Positions 1 to 10,419 of a DNA stretch of 64,000 nucleotides are shown piece by piece (within the stretch, counting starts at the first letter, position 1; each line of letters begins with the position of its first letter). The notes below the pieces were generated by a model. That model had not been told where the DNA came from. It did no database searches and was given only the letters and a program-made list of their open reading frames with translations. This DNA is from Megalopta genalis (lineage: Eukaryota > Arthropoda > Insecta > Hymenoptera > Halictidae). The DNA lies in NCBI RefSeq assembly GCF_051020955.1, contig NW_027476109.1, forward strand, positions 930,001 to 994,000, given 5' to 3'. The position numbers were made by a program, and so were the translations under genes.

Positions 1-716
1 AGTCCAACCCCACCTCCACGCGGCGGAGACCGGGCAACGCAGGTCTGTATTTGCGGCGAGAAAGGGCTATGGCACCCGCCCTATCCTGTCCCATCCTTCC
101 CCATCACAGATTCCTCCCCATCACGGTTTTGTGGAGTTGGACGGCCGCTGTGCTTGCGTGAGGTGCTTGGCACCCGCCACCGTGGCTGGCGAAGCTCTGC
201 TACGCCAACCGCACCTGCTTATCCACCCTAGACGGTGCACCAACCTTGGGCAGCCCCCTAGTACACTACCAATGAGCAAAGAATAGTTGTCACTCGCCAA
301 CCTTGCATGCTGCATTATCATTGCTGTCGTGTGATAAAGGGGGTGAATACATGTGGCAGAGTGCCGTCGCCGAGGAGGGCGGTGACGGGCACCCGCGCTG
401 TTGCGAGCGTGCAGCGAAGCAAGACCTTCCAAAATACCTAAAAAGCATAGTTGGAGTAGGATACATGGCCTACCCAACTTAAAATAAACCAAACACTCCT
501 TACACGGACACGGAGTTAAGACTGGGTCTTCCGTACCCAGCCTAATGAACGATAAGGGAAGGCGGCGATTTACCCACGTTCGGACCCCTCGTAGGTGTTC
601 CGTCGGGGGGTAGGTAATCACCGTTGTGTATGCCCTGATGGGCGAGGAAACATATCCGCGTCACCTTCGTGGTGGCCGGATTCACAATAAATGTCCCTAT
701 CTACTGGCGGGAGTTG
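1..716 (+). mobile_element. 3' end of R1-like non-LTR retrotransposon, copy 1
   Basis: The first hundred bases still read, from position 40, as the CxC-type zinc motif (VCICGEKG) found at the C-terminus of R1-clade ORF2 proteins. From about 148 to 716 the DNA is a diverged direct repeat of 4791-5441, which is the 3' region of copy 2 downstream. Shared blocks include TAGTTGGAGTAGGA followed by GGCCTACCCAACTTAAAA, and AGTTAAGACTGGGTCTT. This is therefore the 3' UTR of an upstream element whose body lies outside the window. There is no long open frame. Confidence 0.75.
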
Positions 717-1035
717 CTATGTATCTCTCAGGCGGGTGCGACCAGTCGGCGACCGCCTGAGGTGCTATCTCTTTTCTGGTCGTAGATCGAAGGCCAAAAG
801 TATGCAGTTCACGTCGGCTGGGTAAGAGGCGCATAGTTAGCAAGCAGCGACCTCTCCGTGGTTCCCGCTATGAGTACCCCAACGAAGAAATAAACAATAA
901 TAAGAGCTTCTCCGGGGGAAAATAATGCTGCCGCTGCGAAAGGATTGGGGCCTGACTGTGTGTCTACGCTTGAGGGTCGGCGACCTCACCTCCCAGAGCC
1001 AAGAGTGTTTGTAGGGCCTAGGCCAGGCGATAACA

Positions 1036-1290
1036 GGTCCGGTAGAGCCAATGGGCAGGGTAGAGCCCATAAGAGAAAAAAGGGAGGTAGTGCCCAAATA
1101 AAAATAAAGGGTCCGGTGGAGCCAATGGGCAGGGTGGAGCCCATATAGAGAAAAAAGGGGAGGTAGTGCCCGAATAAAAGTGAAGGGTCCGGTGGAGCCC
1201 AGAAAAGAAAAAGGGAGTAGTGCCCTAATAGGAGGTAGTGCCCAAACAAAAACGAAGGGTCCAGTGAAGCCCAAGTAAGAAAGAAAGAAA
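1036..1290 (+). repeat. Tandem repeat, about 3.5 units of 72-76 bp, in element 5' region
   Basis: Units begin at 1036, 1110, 1186 and 1258, each opening with GGTCC(G/A)GT and carrying GAGCCC and GGTAGTGCCC blocks. Spacing is 74, 76 and 72 bp. The array lies upstream of the endonuclease frame, where some non-LTR elements carry promoter monomers. A promoter role here is inference. Confidence 0.8.
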
Positions 1291-1716
1291 AGAAAAAGAA
1301 CAAGAAGAAATCGCCAGCCGAAAGCCGTACATTCACATAAGACCAATGCTATACAAATGGACACGAAAATGGAAAACAAACGAGGAAGGACGCAGGCGGG
1401 TAGAACTTTGACAAAAACGAATTATGCCAGACACAACATAGAAAGATAGGGCCTCGGACACAGGGACTCCCATCCCTGGGGTCCCTGTGGCGGAATTAAC
1501 CGCTACTGATAGGAGGGACATCGGCAATAACCCCGGCTATACAATAGGAATAGATTCAGGCAAACGAACGGAAGGGATCGGTCTTCGTGCCGTCCGCGTC
1601 CACCTCGTAAGGTGCGACGACGCGAGTATAGGAAAGTCTAGGAAAACCAACCCCCGCACCCCCCAACCTCAACGCGTAACCGCGGACACGCGATCGCGAA
1701 TGTAGCCACGGGAATT

Positions 1717-2395
1717 AGGATCCTACAGCTGAACATGCGACGTTCAGCTGTAGTAACGGGCGAAGTTAGGGAATTGATAGCGCAAAAGCGGCTGGACGTC
1801 CTGCTCCTGCAGGAACTACACGTCAGCAGGCAAGGAGCAGGATATAGGGTAAACGGATTAGGGACCGGAGTGAAGGTGGCGGCGGTGAAAACCCACTCCC
1901 CGTGGGCCGCTGTCGCCATCTCCAACCCTCACTTCGAGGTCACATTTATCTCGTAGCTCAGTAACCCGCACTGCGCATGTGCGGAAGTGCTGGCCCCGGC
2001 TTCTCCTTCTACGCGGTGTCACATTACTTCCAGCACCAAGACGAGATAGAGAAGCACCTCAAGCATTTGGAGACGGTACTCCTGGCATTGAGGGGGAAGA
2101 GAATAATAATTTCAGTCGACGCGAACGCGCAATCCTCGCTCTGGAGTCCGCACAGCACAGACGAGAGGGGAGCGTAGTTAGAAAGATTAGTCTCCGCGTT
2201 TAGATTAACTGTAGCTAGCCACGCTAGTCAACCACCCACCTTCTGGACGCCAAAAGGATCGTCATACATCGACGTTACCTTGGCATCCCCCTCCATGGCC
2301 CCATATATCAGAGAATGGAGAATAAGAAGCGAATGGGCGACTAGCGCTCATAACGCCATCGACATCCTGCGACAGGCTGCGGGCACCTAGGGCCG
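1717..2395 (+). pseudogene. APE-type endonuclease domain of R1-like ORF2 (broken)
   Basis: The frame from 1717 encodes ILQLNMRRS, the first EN motif with its Asn, then LLLQEL, which carries the metal-binding Glu. It ends in a stop at 1954-1956. A shifted frame at 1977-2177 supplies SVDANAQSSLWS, the D-x-N-A motif. Later sequence reads SYIDVTLAS and TSAHNAI, matching the conserved (S/T)-x-I-D and S-D-H regions; the usual Asp of SDH is Ala. In an active element this domain nicks the target DNA to prime reverse transcription. At least one frameshift and three stops (about 1954, 2175, 2388) disable it. Confidence 0.75.
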
Positions 2396-2463
2396 CGACG
2401 GAAAATCAGGGAGCAGCGAACTCTCGGTTCGACACTCGTCGAGCAGATTGGGAGCGGTTCTCG

Positions 2464-3777
2464 GTGGCCCTGTCCGATCACTCACGGTCGAGGCTCGAAG
2501 TCCTGAGTTTGGGGTCAGTAGAAAATGTAGGTAGAATGGCAGAGACGCTCACAGCCGTCATCACTGACGCCTGCACCGCGTCAATGCCTAGAAAAAGGAA
2601 ATTTAGGAAGTCCAACCCGTGGTGGACAAAAGAGCTAACTAAGCTCAAAAAGGCCGTGTACAGGCAGAGGCGTGCCTTCCAGAAGACGTTAGACGAACCC
2701 TCCCGCCTCCAAAAACTGCAGGAGTACCGTACTTCGTTGCGGAACTACAGCAGGGAGGTGAAGAGGGCGAAACGGGAAAGCTGGCAAAATTTCGTGACGT
2801 CGAACGGGAACACGGAACCCTGGGGCATCGTATACAAGCTCCAGGCGAATAAACTCCGTGTAGAGAAAGTAATAAGCACACTCCGGCGCAACAGTAAAAG
2901 TACAACCGGTACTTTAGAAACCGCCAGCGAGCTTCTGGAAGCCCACGTCCTTGACGACCGGCCTGAACTCGACTCGCCCACACAAAGGGTTCTCCGGGAA
3001 CAGGCGCGAATCGCCCCGAATACCGCCGACGCCCCGCCTTTCTCCTTGGCGGAGGTGGCCGGAGCGATTCGTTCCTTCGGTAACAAAAAGGCGCCAGGAC
3101 CGGAACTGATCGAGGTACAAGTCCTGAAGGCCACCGCGAAAACAATCCTCGGGGAACTCGCGCGATTATTCAATGGGTGCCTTCGATGGGGCATCTTCCC
3201 CTCCGCCTGGAAGGTGGGCTCTCTGAGAATCCTCCTGAAAGGCGAAGGAAAGGACGAGAAGGACCCAAAATCCTACCGACCGATATGTCTCCTCTCCGTG
3301 ATCGGGAAAACATTCGAGAAGCTCCTTAAAAGCAGACTCGAACAGACGGCGATGGCAACGGGACGCATCTCCAGCAGACAGTACGGCTTTACGCGCGGAA
3401 AGTCGACTGAAGATGCAATTGTCGAGTTGCGCCGTATGGTCGATGACATCGAGCATCGGCATGTGATCGCACTACTTTTCGACATTTCCGGAGCCTTCGA
3501 TAATGTCTGGTGGCCCCTAGTGTTAGGTAGTCTTAGGGATCGAGACTGTCCGCGCAACGTCTTCGAGGTAATCTCCAATTACTTCGAGGACCGCAAGGTC
3601 AGTCTCATGGTAGGAACAGACAGGATCTCCAAGCACGGGACAAGAGGATGCCCGCAAGGTTCCGTCCTCGGCCCCGCATGCTGGAACCTTATGTTCGACG
3701 GTCTCCTGAGGTTACTCGAAACCTCAATTGAGAATAGATTCGTAGCCTATACGCGGTCGACCTCATCGTCCTCGTAG
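2464..3777 (+). pseudogene. Reverse transcriptase domain of R1-like ORF2, frameshifted at the catalytic box
   Basis: A 437-codon frame contains the ordered RT motifs of R1-clade elements: KKAPGPELIEVQVLK, SYRPICLLSVIGKTFEKLL, RQYGFTRGKSTEDAI, LLFDISGAFDNVWW with the first catalytic Asp, and GCPQGSVLGPACWN. The frame then breaks at 3745-3762, exactly at the box that should read YADD. There the tract encodes AYTRS in this frame and AVDL in the next, so both a frameshift and a substitution hit the catalytic pair. In life it would make cDNA by target-primed reverse transcription. The first ATG shown is probably internal to the original ORF2. Confidence 0.9.
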
Positions 3778-4936
3778 GCGGAAATAGCCGTAAAGACCTA
3801 GAGATCGAGGGTCAACGCGTTGTCGACCAGATCCTGGGTTGGTGCAGGTTAGCTAAATTAGAAATATCCGATTCGAAATCGGAAGCGATCGCACTCCGGA
3901 ATGGGTACGTAGACAGGGAAAAAATAGGCCGACGGGGAGGATCGCGTCCCGACAGAAAAAGAAAAGTAGTTCGCGTATCGAAATTAGAGTTTCAAAAAAG
4001 ACCGCCGATCATTCGGATCGGAGCGAGGTCAATTAAATTCAAGCCCACAGTTAGACACCTAGGCGTCCATTTAGATAGGGACATGGGTGTCCGATCCCAC
4101 TGCCAACACATTAGCGACGAGGTCGGGTCGCTTTTCGCGAAACTTGGCAGGCTCGCGATACTCGGATGGGGGCTCCGTTTCGGCTCTCAGCCGTGTACCG
4201 CGGGGTCTTTATCCCGGTAGCGACTTATACCGCTGCCGGGTGGGCCGACCTGTGCACGGCGGGGGAGATATGGATACTGAGTGCCGCGCAGCGCCGTGCG
4301 CTCATCGCAATGACTGGTGCATACCGCTGGTCATCGTGAAACAGCATGTGCGTGGTGGCCAGTGCCCTACCCATCGATGTCGAGCTACAGCAGGCCAAAG
4401 CCCTATACTCAATTAGGAAAAACATGGACACTAGGTTCAGAAACATCGTGGTCCCAGCGGGAACCAACGATGCGAAGAATAGGATCGTGGTTGAGGCGAA
4501 AAGGGTGTGACAATCCATGTGGGACGCCTCCCCCAAAGGCCGCACAACTTTCGCCTTCTTCAGCAGAATCGAGAGAAGCATGGCGACCGGGTCGATGATA
4601 TGGGACCATTACACCACACAAGTCCTCACTGGATACGGGTACTTCCGCTCGCGCCACCTCGCGTACGGGGTTGCCGACAGTGGGGCGTGTGTGTGTGGCC
4701 ACGGGTCGGACACGGTAGACCACTTCCTTGTCCACTGCAAGAACTTCGACCCGCAGAGAGAGGCTCTGCGGGATATCACCCCCAGTGATACTGCTTGCGT
4801 GAGGCGTTCGGCGCCCCCCACCTTGGTCGACGGTATTTTGTTACTATCACCCGCGGCCCTCGGGCTTGTCGGAGATATATTTCCACTCGCAGCCTTCGGG
4901 CTTGTCGAGAGGTGGTGTGCACCCGCGGCCCCTTGA
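3778..4936 (+). pseudogene. C-terminal part of R1-like ORF2 with CxC-H-C zinc motif
   Basis: After the break at the catalytic box the coding trace continues in other frames, including a segment around 4190-4260 typical of the region following the RT. A 139-codon frame at 4517-4936 ends the protein. It contains ACVCGHGSDTVDHFLVHC (about 4687-4740), the Cys-x-Cys, His, Cys cluster characteristic of R1/Jockey-group ORF2 C-termini. This cluster also appears, degraded, at position 40 in copy 1. Confidence 0.75.
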
Positions 4937-5441
4937 CTTGTCGAGCGGTGAATGCATTATGACACGGGCTAGCTGCATCGGGTTCGGCAGTCAGCCCTTA
5001 AACGAACTACAAATGCAAAAATTTAATTATCACTCGCCAGCCTTGCACGCTGCATAATTGTTGTCGTGTGGCACAATGGGAGTGAATAAATACGGCATAG
5101 TGCCGTCGTAATAGCGGTGGTATGCGGTGCCGAGCACCCGCCATCGCAGTCGCGCAGCTGATAGACCAAAGCCATACATATAGTTGGAGTAGGAAACACG
5201 GCCTACCCAACTTAAAACAAACACAAAACTTCTTACTGCAGACGCAGAGTTAAGACTGGGTCTTTCGTACCCGGCCTGATGACCGTTGAGAGAAGGCGAC
5301 GGTTTATCCCTGTTCGGACCACTGGTAGGTGTTCCGTGCGAAGGTGCATGGCCTTTTATTGTGTATGCCCTCAGGGCGCGGTAACATGTTCGCGCCACCT
5401 TCCTGGTGGCCAGACTAACATTAACTGTACCTATCTCCCAC
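4791..5441 (+). repeat. 3' UTR of R1-like copy 2, direct repeat of 148-716
   Basis: It aligns by eye along its whole length with the 3' end of copy 1, with many substitutions and small indels. Both end near a CACCTTC(C/G)TGGTGGCC tract followed by about 40 bp. It has no convincing ORF of its own; the short frames on the minus strand are shadows. Confidence 0.8.
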
Positions 5442-5457
5442 AGAAGGATACATACAG

Positions 5458-6042
5458 GTAAGTAGACGCCATCGTAAAACCAAGCGTAGAATCCTCTCCG
5501 ACAACGATTCGGACATTCTCCTTATTATCGCGCCCTCCCAAAAGCCCCCAAAAAACCGAAAGAAATCCGAAGTCCCCTCTCTACCCCCGGTCGCACCCGC
5601 CTCTAGCAACCCCCAAAGCAGCAGCAAGATGGTCGCCGCCGTCCCCCCAACCGATCCTACCGCCAACGACCTCCGGCTAAAATCCGAGAAGGTCACAATG
5701 GCCCTTATGAATTTTCTTATGGATCAGGATAATGGTCTATACTCCGAAGCTTCGCAGTTCATCGCCAACAAACTCGCCAAATTGAAGAGTATTCTCGGCG
5801 AGTCACTGCTTCGCTGCAGTAACTTAAAGGGTCAGATCAAAGCTATCAGATCCGAAAACAAGATGCGACGCAGAACCCTCGAAACAGTTGCCGAAAAATG
5901 CCAAACCCCGGAAGAACCCTCCCGACCTACCACTTACGCCGAGAGAGTCGGGGTCAGATCAAAAACTGCAGCCCTTTCCAACCACAAACAGAACCCCTCT
6001 AGCGCGATTACGATCTTCCCGCAGGACCCCAAAATTTTTTAA
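5458..6042 (+). pseudogene. ORF1 (gag-like) N-terminal part of R1-like copy 3
   Basis: The frame is open from before 5458 and reads HRKTKRRILSDNDSDILLII, then a Pro/Ser-rich stretch, Met at 5629, and a helical Lys/Glu-rich section before DPKIF and a stop. The basic, acidic-Ser and Pro-rich layout fits R1/TRAS-type ORF1 N-termini. A run of T at about 6035 shifts the frame; the next frame continues the theme to about 6070, where a TTAA and piggyBac-type sequence begin. It directly follows the copy-2 3' UTR, so it marks a third head-to-tail unit. The C-terminal zinc knuckles are missing. Confidence 0.55.
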
Positions 6043-6070
6043 TCAAGTGAGAAGTCCAAAGAAGCAGTCC

Positions 6071-7526
6071 TTAACACGTTAAGTGTGGTGCCGACTTCGC
6101 TAGACTTTCCGCTCAGCCGACAGCGCTCGGCTCGGTGTCGCCTAAGCGCGTGAGCACTTGATGCCGAGCGCTGCCGCCTTACTACGCCGCGTGACGCGGA
6201 GGGTCAATACTTCACTGGACCGAAAAGTATAAACAGAAGATTACTTTATTTCACTGCTTGGTTTGAGGTTTTGGCTGTGAGAATGGGGCATTCAATGCCC
6301 ATGTATACAATTTATAAACATAAGATAATGGGGCGGAGAATGCCAGAATGGCCAAAGATCAAATATCAAGAGACGATTAGTCGGAAAAAGCCACGGGAGT
6401 ATAAAGGTTCAGTGCAGCAGAGAGAGTTCAGTTTTATATTTTTTGAAAAAGTTTTGTTACCCATCAACTGAAAATGTTGAAAGAACAAAGCAATAGTGAC
6501 TCATCGAGTGAGATATTAGTACCACGCAAACGTGGGCATGCAGTACCATTGCCTTCTTCAGGTAGTGACAGTAAATCCGATAGTTCACTAAGGGGCATCG
6601 GAACTAGTGATCCAAACGAATGGTTTGAACCGCGAGGCAACCAACCAAATATTATATCTTTCACAAGTCCCCATGGTGCCAAACTTTCTAATGAACAAGT
6701 GCGACATTGTAAAAAAGTGGAAGATTTTTATGGGCTTTATGTGACGGAGACCATGTTTGAACATATAGCAGAACAACAGATAGAAATGAAATAAAGCGGT
6801 TTTTTGGACTGATTTTGTGGATAGGATTAGTAAAACTCCCATCTTTGAGTCTATATTGGTCCCAGGATCTAATGTTTGCTCACACATTTCCACAAAAAAT
6901 AATGTGTAGAGACCGCTTTCAAATTCTCTTGAGAATGTTGCATTTTGCTGACAACACAAAAGTTGATGCTTCCAACCGTCTGTCAAAGGTTGAATTTGTT
7001 CTAAACGAACTGAACTCAAATTTTAAAAAATATTATGATCCCACCTTAATGTTATGCATCGACGAGTCGATAATACCATTCCGTGGACGGATCGTATTTA
7101 GACAGTACATGAAACAAAAGAGGCACAGGTATGGGATTAAAATATTTAAATTGTGCTGCACTAATAATTACACCTACAGTTATCGCGTCTACACTGGCAA
7201 AACGTTGGACAAAGAAAATATAAATATACGAGTGTAGATTTAGCAAACAAATTAATATCAAAGAATATGCATTTGATTGGTACCCTTCGGCCAAATCGGA
7301 AAGAAAATCCAAAGGCAGTTGTGACAGCCAAACTGCGACGGGGAGAAGTTATTGCACAAGAAAACAGGAACGGAATTACCGTCATGAAGTGGAAAGACAA
7401 GAGGGATGTTTTAGTTCTTTCGACCAAACATTCTAACGAAATGGAAAACGTAACAACTAGAACAGGGATTTCCTGTAAACCAAAAATTATTATTGACTCT
7501 CTAACATTATCAATAGACACTTCCTA
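6071..7526 (+). mobile_element. piggyBac-family element 1, 3' part missing
   Basis: A TTAA at 6071-6074 interrupts the ORF1 of R1-like copy 3, as expected for piggyBac target choice. Next come GC-rich subterminal sequence with an inverted pair CAGCGCTCGGC / GCCGAGCGCTG (about 6120 and 6163), then a decayed transposase. The element stops abruptly at about 7526, where an unrelated RT fragment starts, so the 3' TIR and the C-terminal Cys-rich domain are absent. Confidence 0.7.
6474..7526 (+). pseudogene. piggyBac transposase remnant 1
   Basis: The first frame (6474-6794) encodes a Ser/Asp-rich N-terminus beginning MLKEQSNSDSSSEI. The frame at about 6815-7237 holds RDRFQILLRMLHFADN and CIDESIIPFRGR, the first catalytic Asp region of the DDE_Tnp_1_7 domain. 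A third frame (7267-7527) holds ITVMKWKDKRDVLVLSTKHS, the segment after the second Asp. The second Asp region (usually LDNWF/Y) is deleted between 7237 and 7267, and the third-Asp region and Cys-rich tail are lost. It cannot encode active protein. Confidence 0.85.
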
Positions 7527-8600
7527 GCCACCACATCTCAGTTTGGTTTCAAAACCGGGCTCTCCACCGAACACGCCATCCTCCAGTTACGCAAATCCAC
7601 CCAAAATAAGGTTGAAAAATACGCCATTGCCCCTCTCATTGACATCAGCAGCGCCTTTGACAATGTCTGGTGGCCCGCTATCCTCCAGCAGCTAAAAGCG
7701 AGAAGCTGCCCTAGTAATCTCTACAGGCTTATCCAAGACTACCTGTCTTGACAGATCTGTTAAAATTATCAGCAATAGTTCAGCATCTTCCAAGTCAGTC
7801 TCCAAAGGCTGCCCACAAGGTTCAGTCCTAGATCCGTACCTATGGAACGTCGTCTTCGACGACCTCCTAGGCGTCATACACCGCTGCGGCTACGATGCAA
7901 CGGCCTACGCGGACGATATCGCGGTCACCGTCTCCGGCAACAGCAGAAAGGAAATTGAGCTCAGGTCCTCCATTATCACAGACATCATATCTGCGTGGTG
8001 TGAAAAGAACAAACTTGAGCTATCGAAAGTCAGAAATCCTCCTCACAAAATGCATCTTAGATATTCATAGACCCCCCACTCTCAGAATAGATAACTGCCA
8101 ACTCAAGATGCTGGCATCTATCCGGTATCAGGTGTACACTTCGGCCCCCGCTTCAATATAATCCCAAACGTAAACTACGTCGTCAGTAAAAGTAAATCCG
8201 TCTTCAACCAGCTATCTCGCATCACTAAGACCCACTGGGATCTTAACCATAATAGTATGAGAACCCTCTACAACGGCCTCTATGTCCCGATTATAACATA
8301 TACAGCTGCCAGTTGGGCCGACAGACTTAACAAATGGCACAACAGAAAACTTAGACCATCTCAAAGATACGCCCTCATTCGAATCACCCGCGCTTGCCGC
8401 GCCACCTCGATGCCCTGACCATCACTGCCGGAGCTCCCCCCATAGATTTGCTTCTGAGAGAGCGCAAAGCCACCTTCCATCTCAGGAACAATCAGCACTT
8501 CACCATAAGTGACCTCCACTACACCCATCACTCTCCGGACACACCCTCCACAGTTATCTCTGAAACAGCCAGATCGATCAGAGATCAAACCCTGATGAAT
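7527..8600 (+). pseudogene. Second R1-like reverse transcriptase fragment
   Basis: This starts mid-domain with QFGFKTGLSTEHAILQLRKS and DISSAFDNVWWPAI, then after an in-frame stop at about 7749 continues with GCPQGSVLDPYLWN and AYADDIAV; the YADD catalytic box is at 7906-7917. Later frames carry thumb-like sequence up to about 8410, then a 105-codon tail to 8711. The YADD box is intact here although copy 2 has lost it, and the sequence differs clearly from copy 2, so it is a separate family. EN, the RT N-terminus and the zinc tail are missing; a 5'-truncated insertion or deletion junction lies at about 7527. Confidence 0.85.
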
Positions 8601-8711
8601 CGACCAATGGCCGAACCACCAGCACGCACAGTTATTATTATCCGCGAAGGAGATTACGGAATTACGATCGGAACGTCCCGATGCGTCGAGAGAGATGTCC
8701 GAGCATCGTGA

Positions 8712-9923
8712 CGAGAACGCGAGCAGCATCGCGAACCGTGGATGTCCTTGAAATTTCGTTTCAAATAACCGCTTCGATGCGAAACGTTGAATGTACACGG
8801 ATTTCGAGTATGCGAGTTCGCGAAATGAATTCGTGGTCTTGATCTGTACACGGAGAACTTTATTTACTCGACAGACGGTGTTTGTCCGATCAGGACAATC
8901 GTTCAAGTTTAAATTGAGATTGAAATTGAAACGCGAGACGTTCACTGATTACATTTTCCGAAGCCGGCCGTTCGATCAGTGGCGATGGATGTGTAACGTT
9001 AATGCGACAGTATTCTAGAGTTATATATTTCGGAAATAAATAAATAAATAGGTCGTAAATTACCGAACGAGGATGCTACGAATGCCCGCAGAGTGGTAGG
9101 GGTTACGGGGGACAGTGTTTTGTTTAAGTTTCGCGGAACTCCTCGAGCCGCTTGGCCGAAAGGAAGAGTGCGAGCGAGCGAGACAGCGAATGAGAGAGAA
9201 AGAGAGAGAAAATGTGTAAGAGTGAAATAAAGTGTACGGGAGAGTGGGGAGTTTGTTATGAAAATGCAACGAATAGGAAAATAGGGCGAGGGAGATTCAA
9301 AGGGTGGAAGATCCGAACGGAAAAGTCAAGAGGCATTCGTTACCGAGACGCGATCGAGTACCAACCAGTGGAGGAGTTAAGTACGCAGGTGAGTGTAAAA
9401 TAGCCGAGAGATTCGAAGATGTGGCTTCGAACTCGTTGCGAGGCGCGCCTGAATTTCGAGTATATGGCTCGAAGCGCGAGCAGCCAATGCGACGACGGTT
9501 TTTCCGCGAAAAATTCTAACGAAAATTTCGACTATCGTTCCCTAGTCCTGCGTGTTCCTCGGCCGTCGCGAGTCACTCGACGAGATCGGTAGAAAAGCGA
9601 TCGGCTTTTCGGTTAGCGAAATTTGCATTTAAGATGTTCCGCGTACAAAGAAGAAAACACTGGACGACGTCGCGACGCCGTCGCACTCGACAATTCGGCC
9701 GAAGAAATTTCACAGATATTGGGACTTTGCGGGGAACGTCTTCGATAAATTCCTTCTCTTTCACAATGACAATTTCTTAAAAATCGACCAAATACATTCT
9801 AGCTGGATCTAAAATTCAGAAATTGACTTACCGCGTCTAAACCACTAGATTCACATCCTCGGTAAAATTGTTTCCTATCATGCTATATACTTGATTGTTG
9901 TTCATTTCATTGGCATTCTTATT
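8712..9923. other. GC-richer intergenic stretch, no gene recognised
   Basis: CpG is common here compared with the rest of the window. A purine-rich run of GAGA and GAGCGAGC repeats at 9165-9210 is followed by short open frames at 9212-9403 and 9304-9519. A good splice-donor match, ACGCAG|GTGAGT, lies at about 9385-9396. This could be a promoter and first exon of a host gene, but no coding similarity supports that. Confidence 0.3.
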
Positions 9924-9932
9924 TTTGTACAG

Positions 9933-10133
9933 GTCCGAGCTGTAGTAAAGGCCGCAACAGTGGAGAAAATAGGTAGTATTTTTGCAATATCTAGAACATT
10001 GGAATGCTCTAGAAGAATTAATGAACTAAAATTTAAGACTTTTGATAATATCGTGAGTAGACTCGTTAATGACAGAAGAAACAATCCAAGTGTTAACATT
10101 GATACTGAACAATGTATCAAGTTACAGTGTTAA
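9933..10133 (+). pseudogene. Exon-like ORF after a 3' splice site, unknown family
   Basis: A pyrimidine-rich tract ending ATTTTTGTACAG precedes an open frame that reads VRAVVKAATVEKIGSIFAIS and on through RINELKFKTFDNIVSRLVND to a stop at 10131-10133. Downstream, 10170-10347 reads, in another frame, as plausible protein ending FGRNKIPVA and a stop. I do not recognise either piece. They could be two fragments of one captured gene or element. Confidence 0.3.
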
Positions 10134-10407
10134 CCATGGGTGTTTGGAAACCATAATCGGACTGCGTTATGTTTTGCCAGCAAGAAGATCTTCGTTGGCC
10201 ATTTGTCGAGAACAAAAGGTTGAAAGAATTATTCGATGAAATATTTAACGGTGAAAATTTCAATAAAGCATTCGAACCCATTACAAATGATATGAAAGAA
10301 TTAATACTAAAGAATTACTTCGGGAGGAACAAAATTCCTGTCGCATAATTGTTAACACTATAACTTGATACATTGTACTGTATCAATGTTAACACTTCGA
10401 TTGTTTC
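10078..10407. repeat. 57-bp near-perfect inverted repeat around a 216-bp spacer
   Basis: The left arm (10078-10134) and right arm (10351-10407) are reverse complements with about five mismatches. Each arm has GTTAACA-type ends, with GTTAACATTGATAC and AATGTATCAAGTTA inside. The spacer looks coding. No target duplication is obvious. Confidence 0.8.
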
Positions 10408-10419
10408 TCGATACGACCG

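Larger units (their letters stand above)
717..5441 (+). mobile_element. R1-clade-like non-LTR retrotransposon, copy 2 (degraded)
   Basis: The unit starts where the copy-1 3' UTR ends and finishes with the same type of 3' UTR, so copies 1 and 2 are head to tail. In order it holds a 5' region with tandem repeats (1036-1290), an APE-type endonuclease remnant, a reverse transcriptase, a C-terminal zinc motif and the 3' UTR. I see no ORF1 in this copy; 717-1700 carries no recognisable gag. R1-clade elements normally insert into 28S rDNA, but no rDNA flanks are visible. Stops and frameshifts make it inactive. Confidence 0.75.

Noticed and set aside
837..1379. Long minus-strand frames opposite the tandem repeats
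   Set aside because: They are created by the 74-bp repeats and show repetitive composition; no motif.
2645..3578. Several minus-strand ORFs
   Set aside because: Shadows of the reverse transcriptase on the plus strand.
8361..8945. 194-codon minus-strand frame
   Set aside because: It overlaps the tail of the second RT fragment and reads as low-information sequence; no family recognised.
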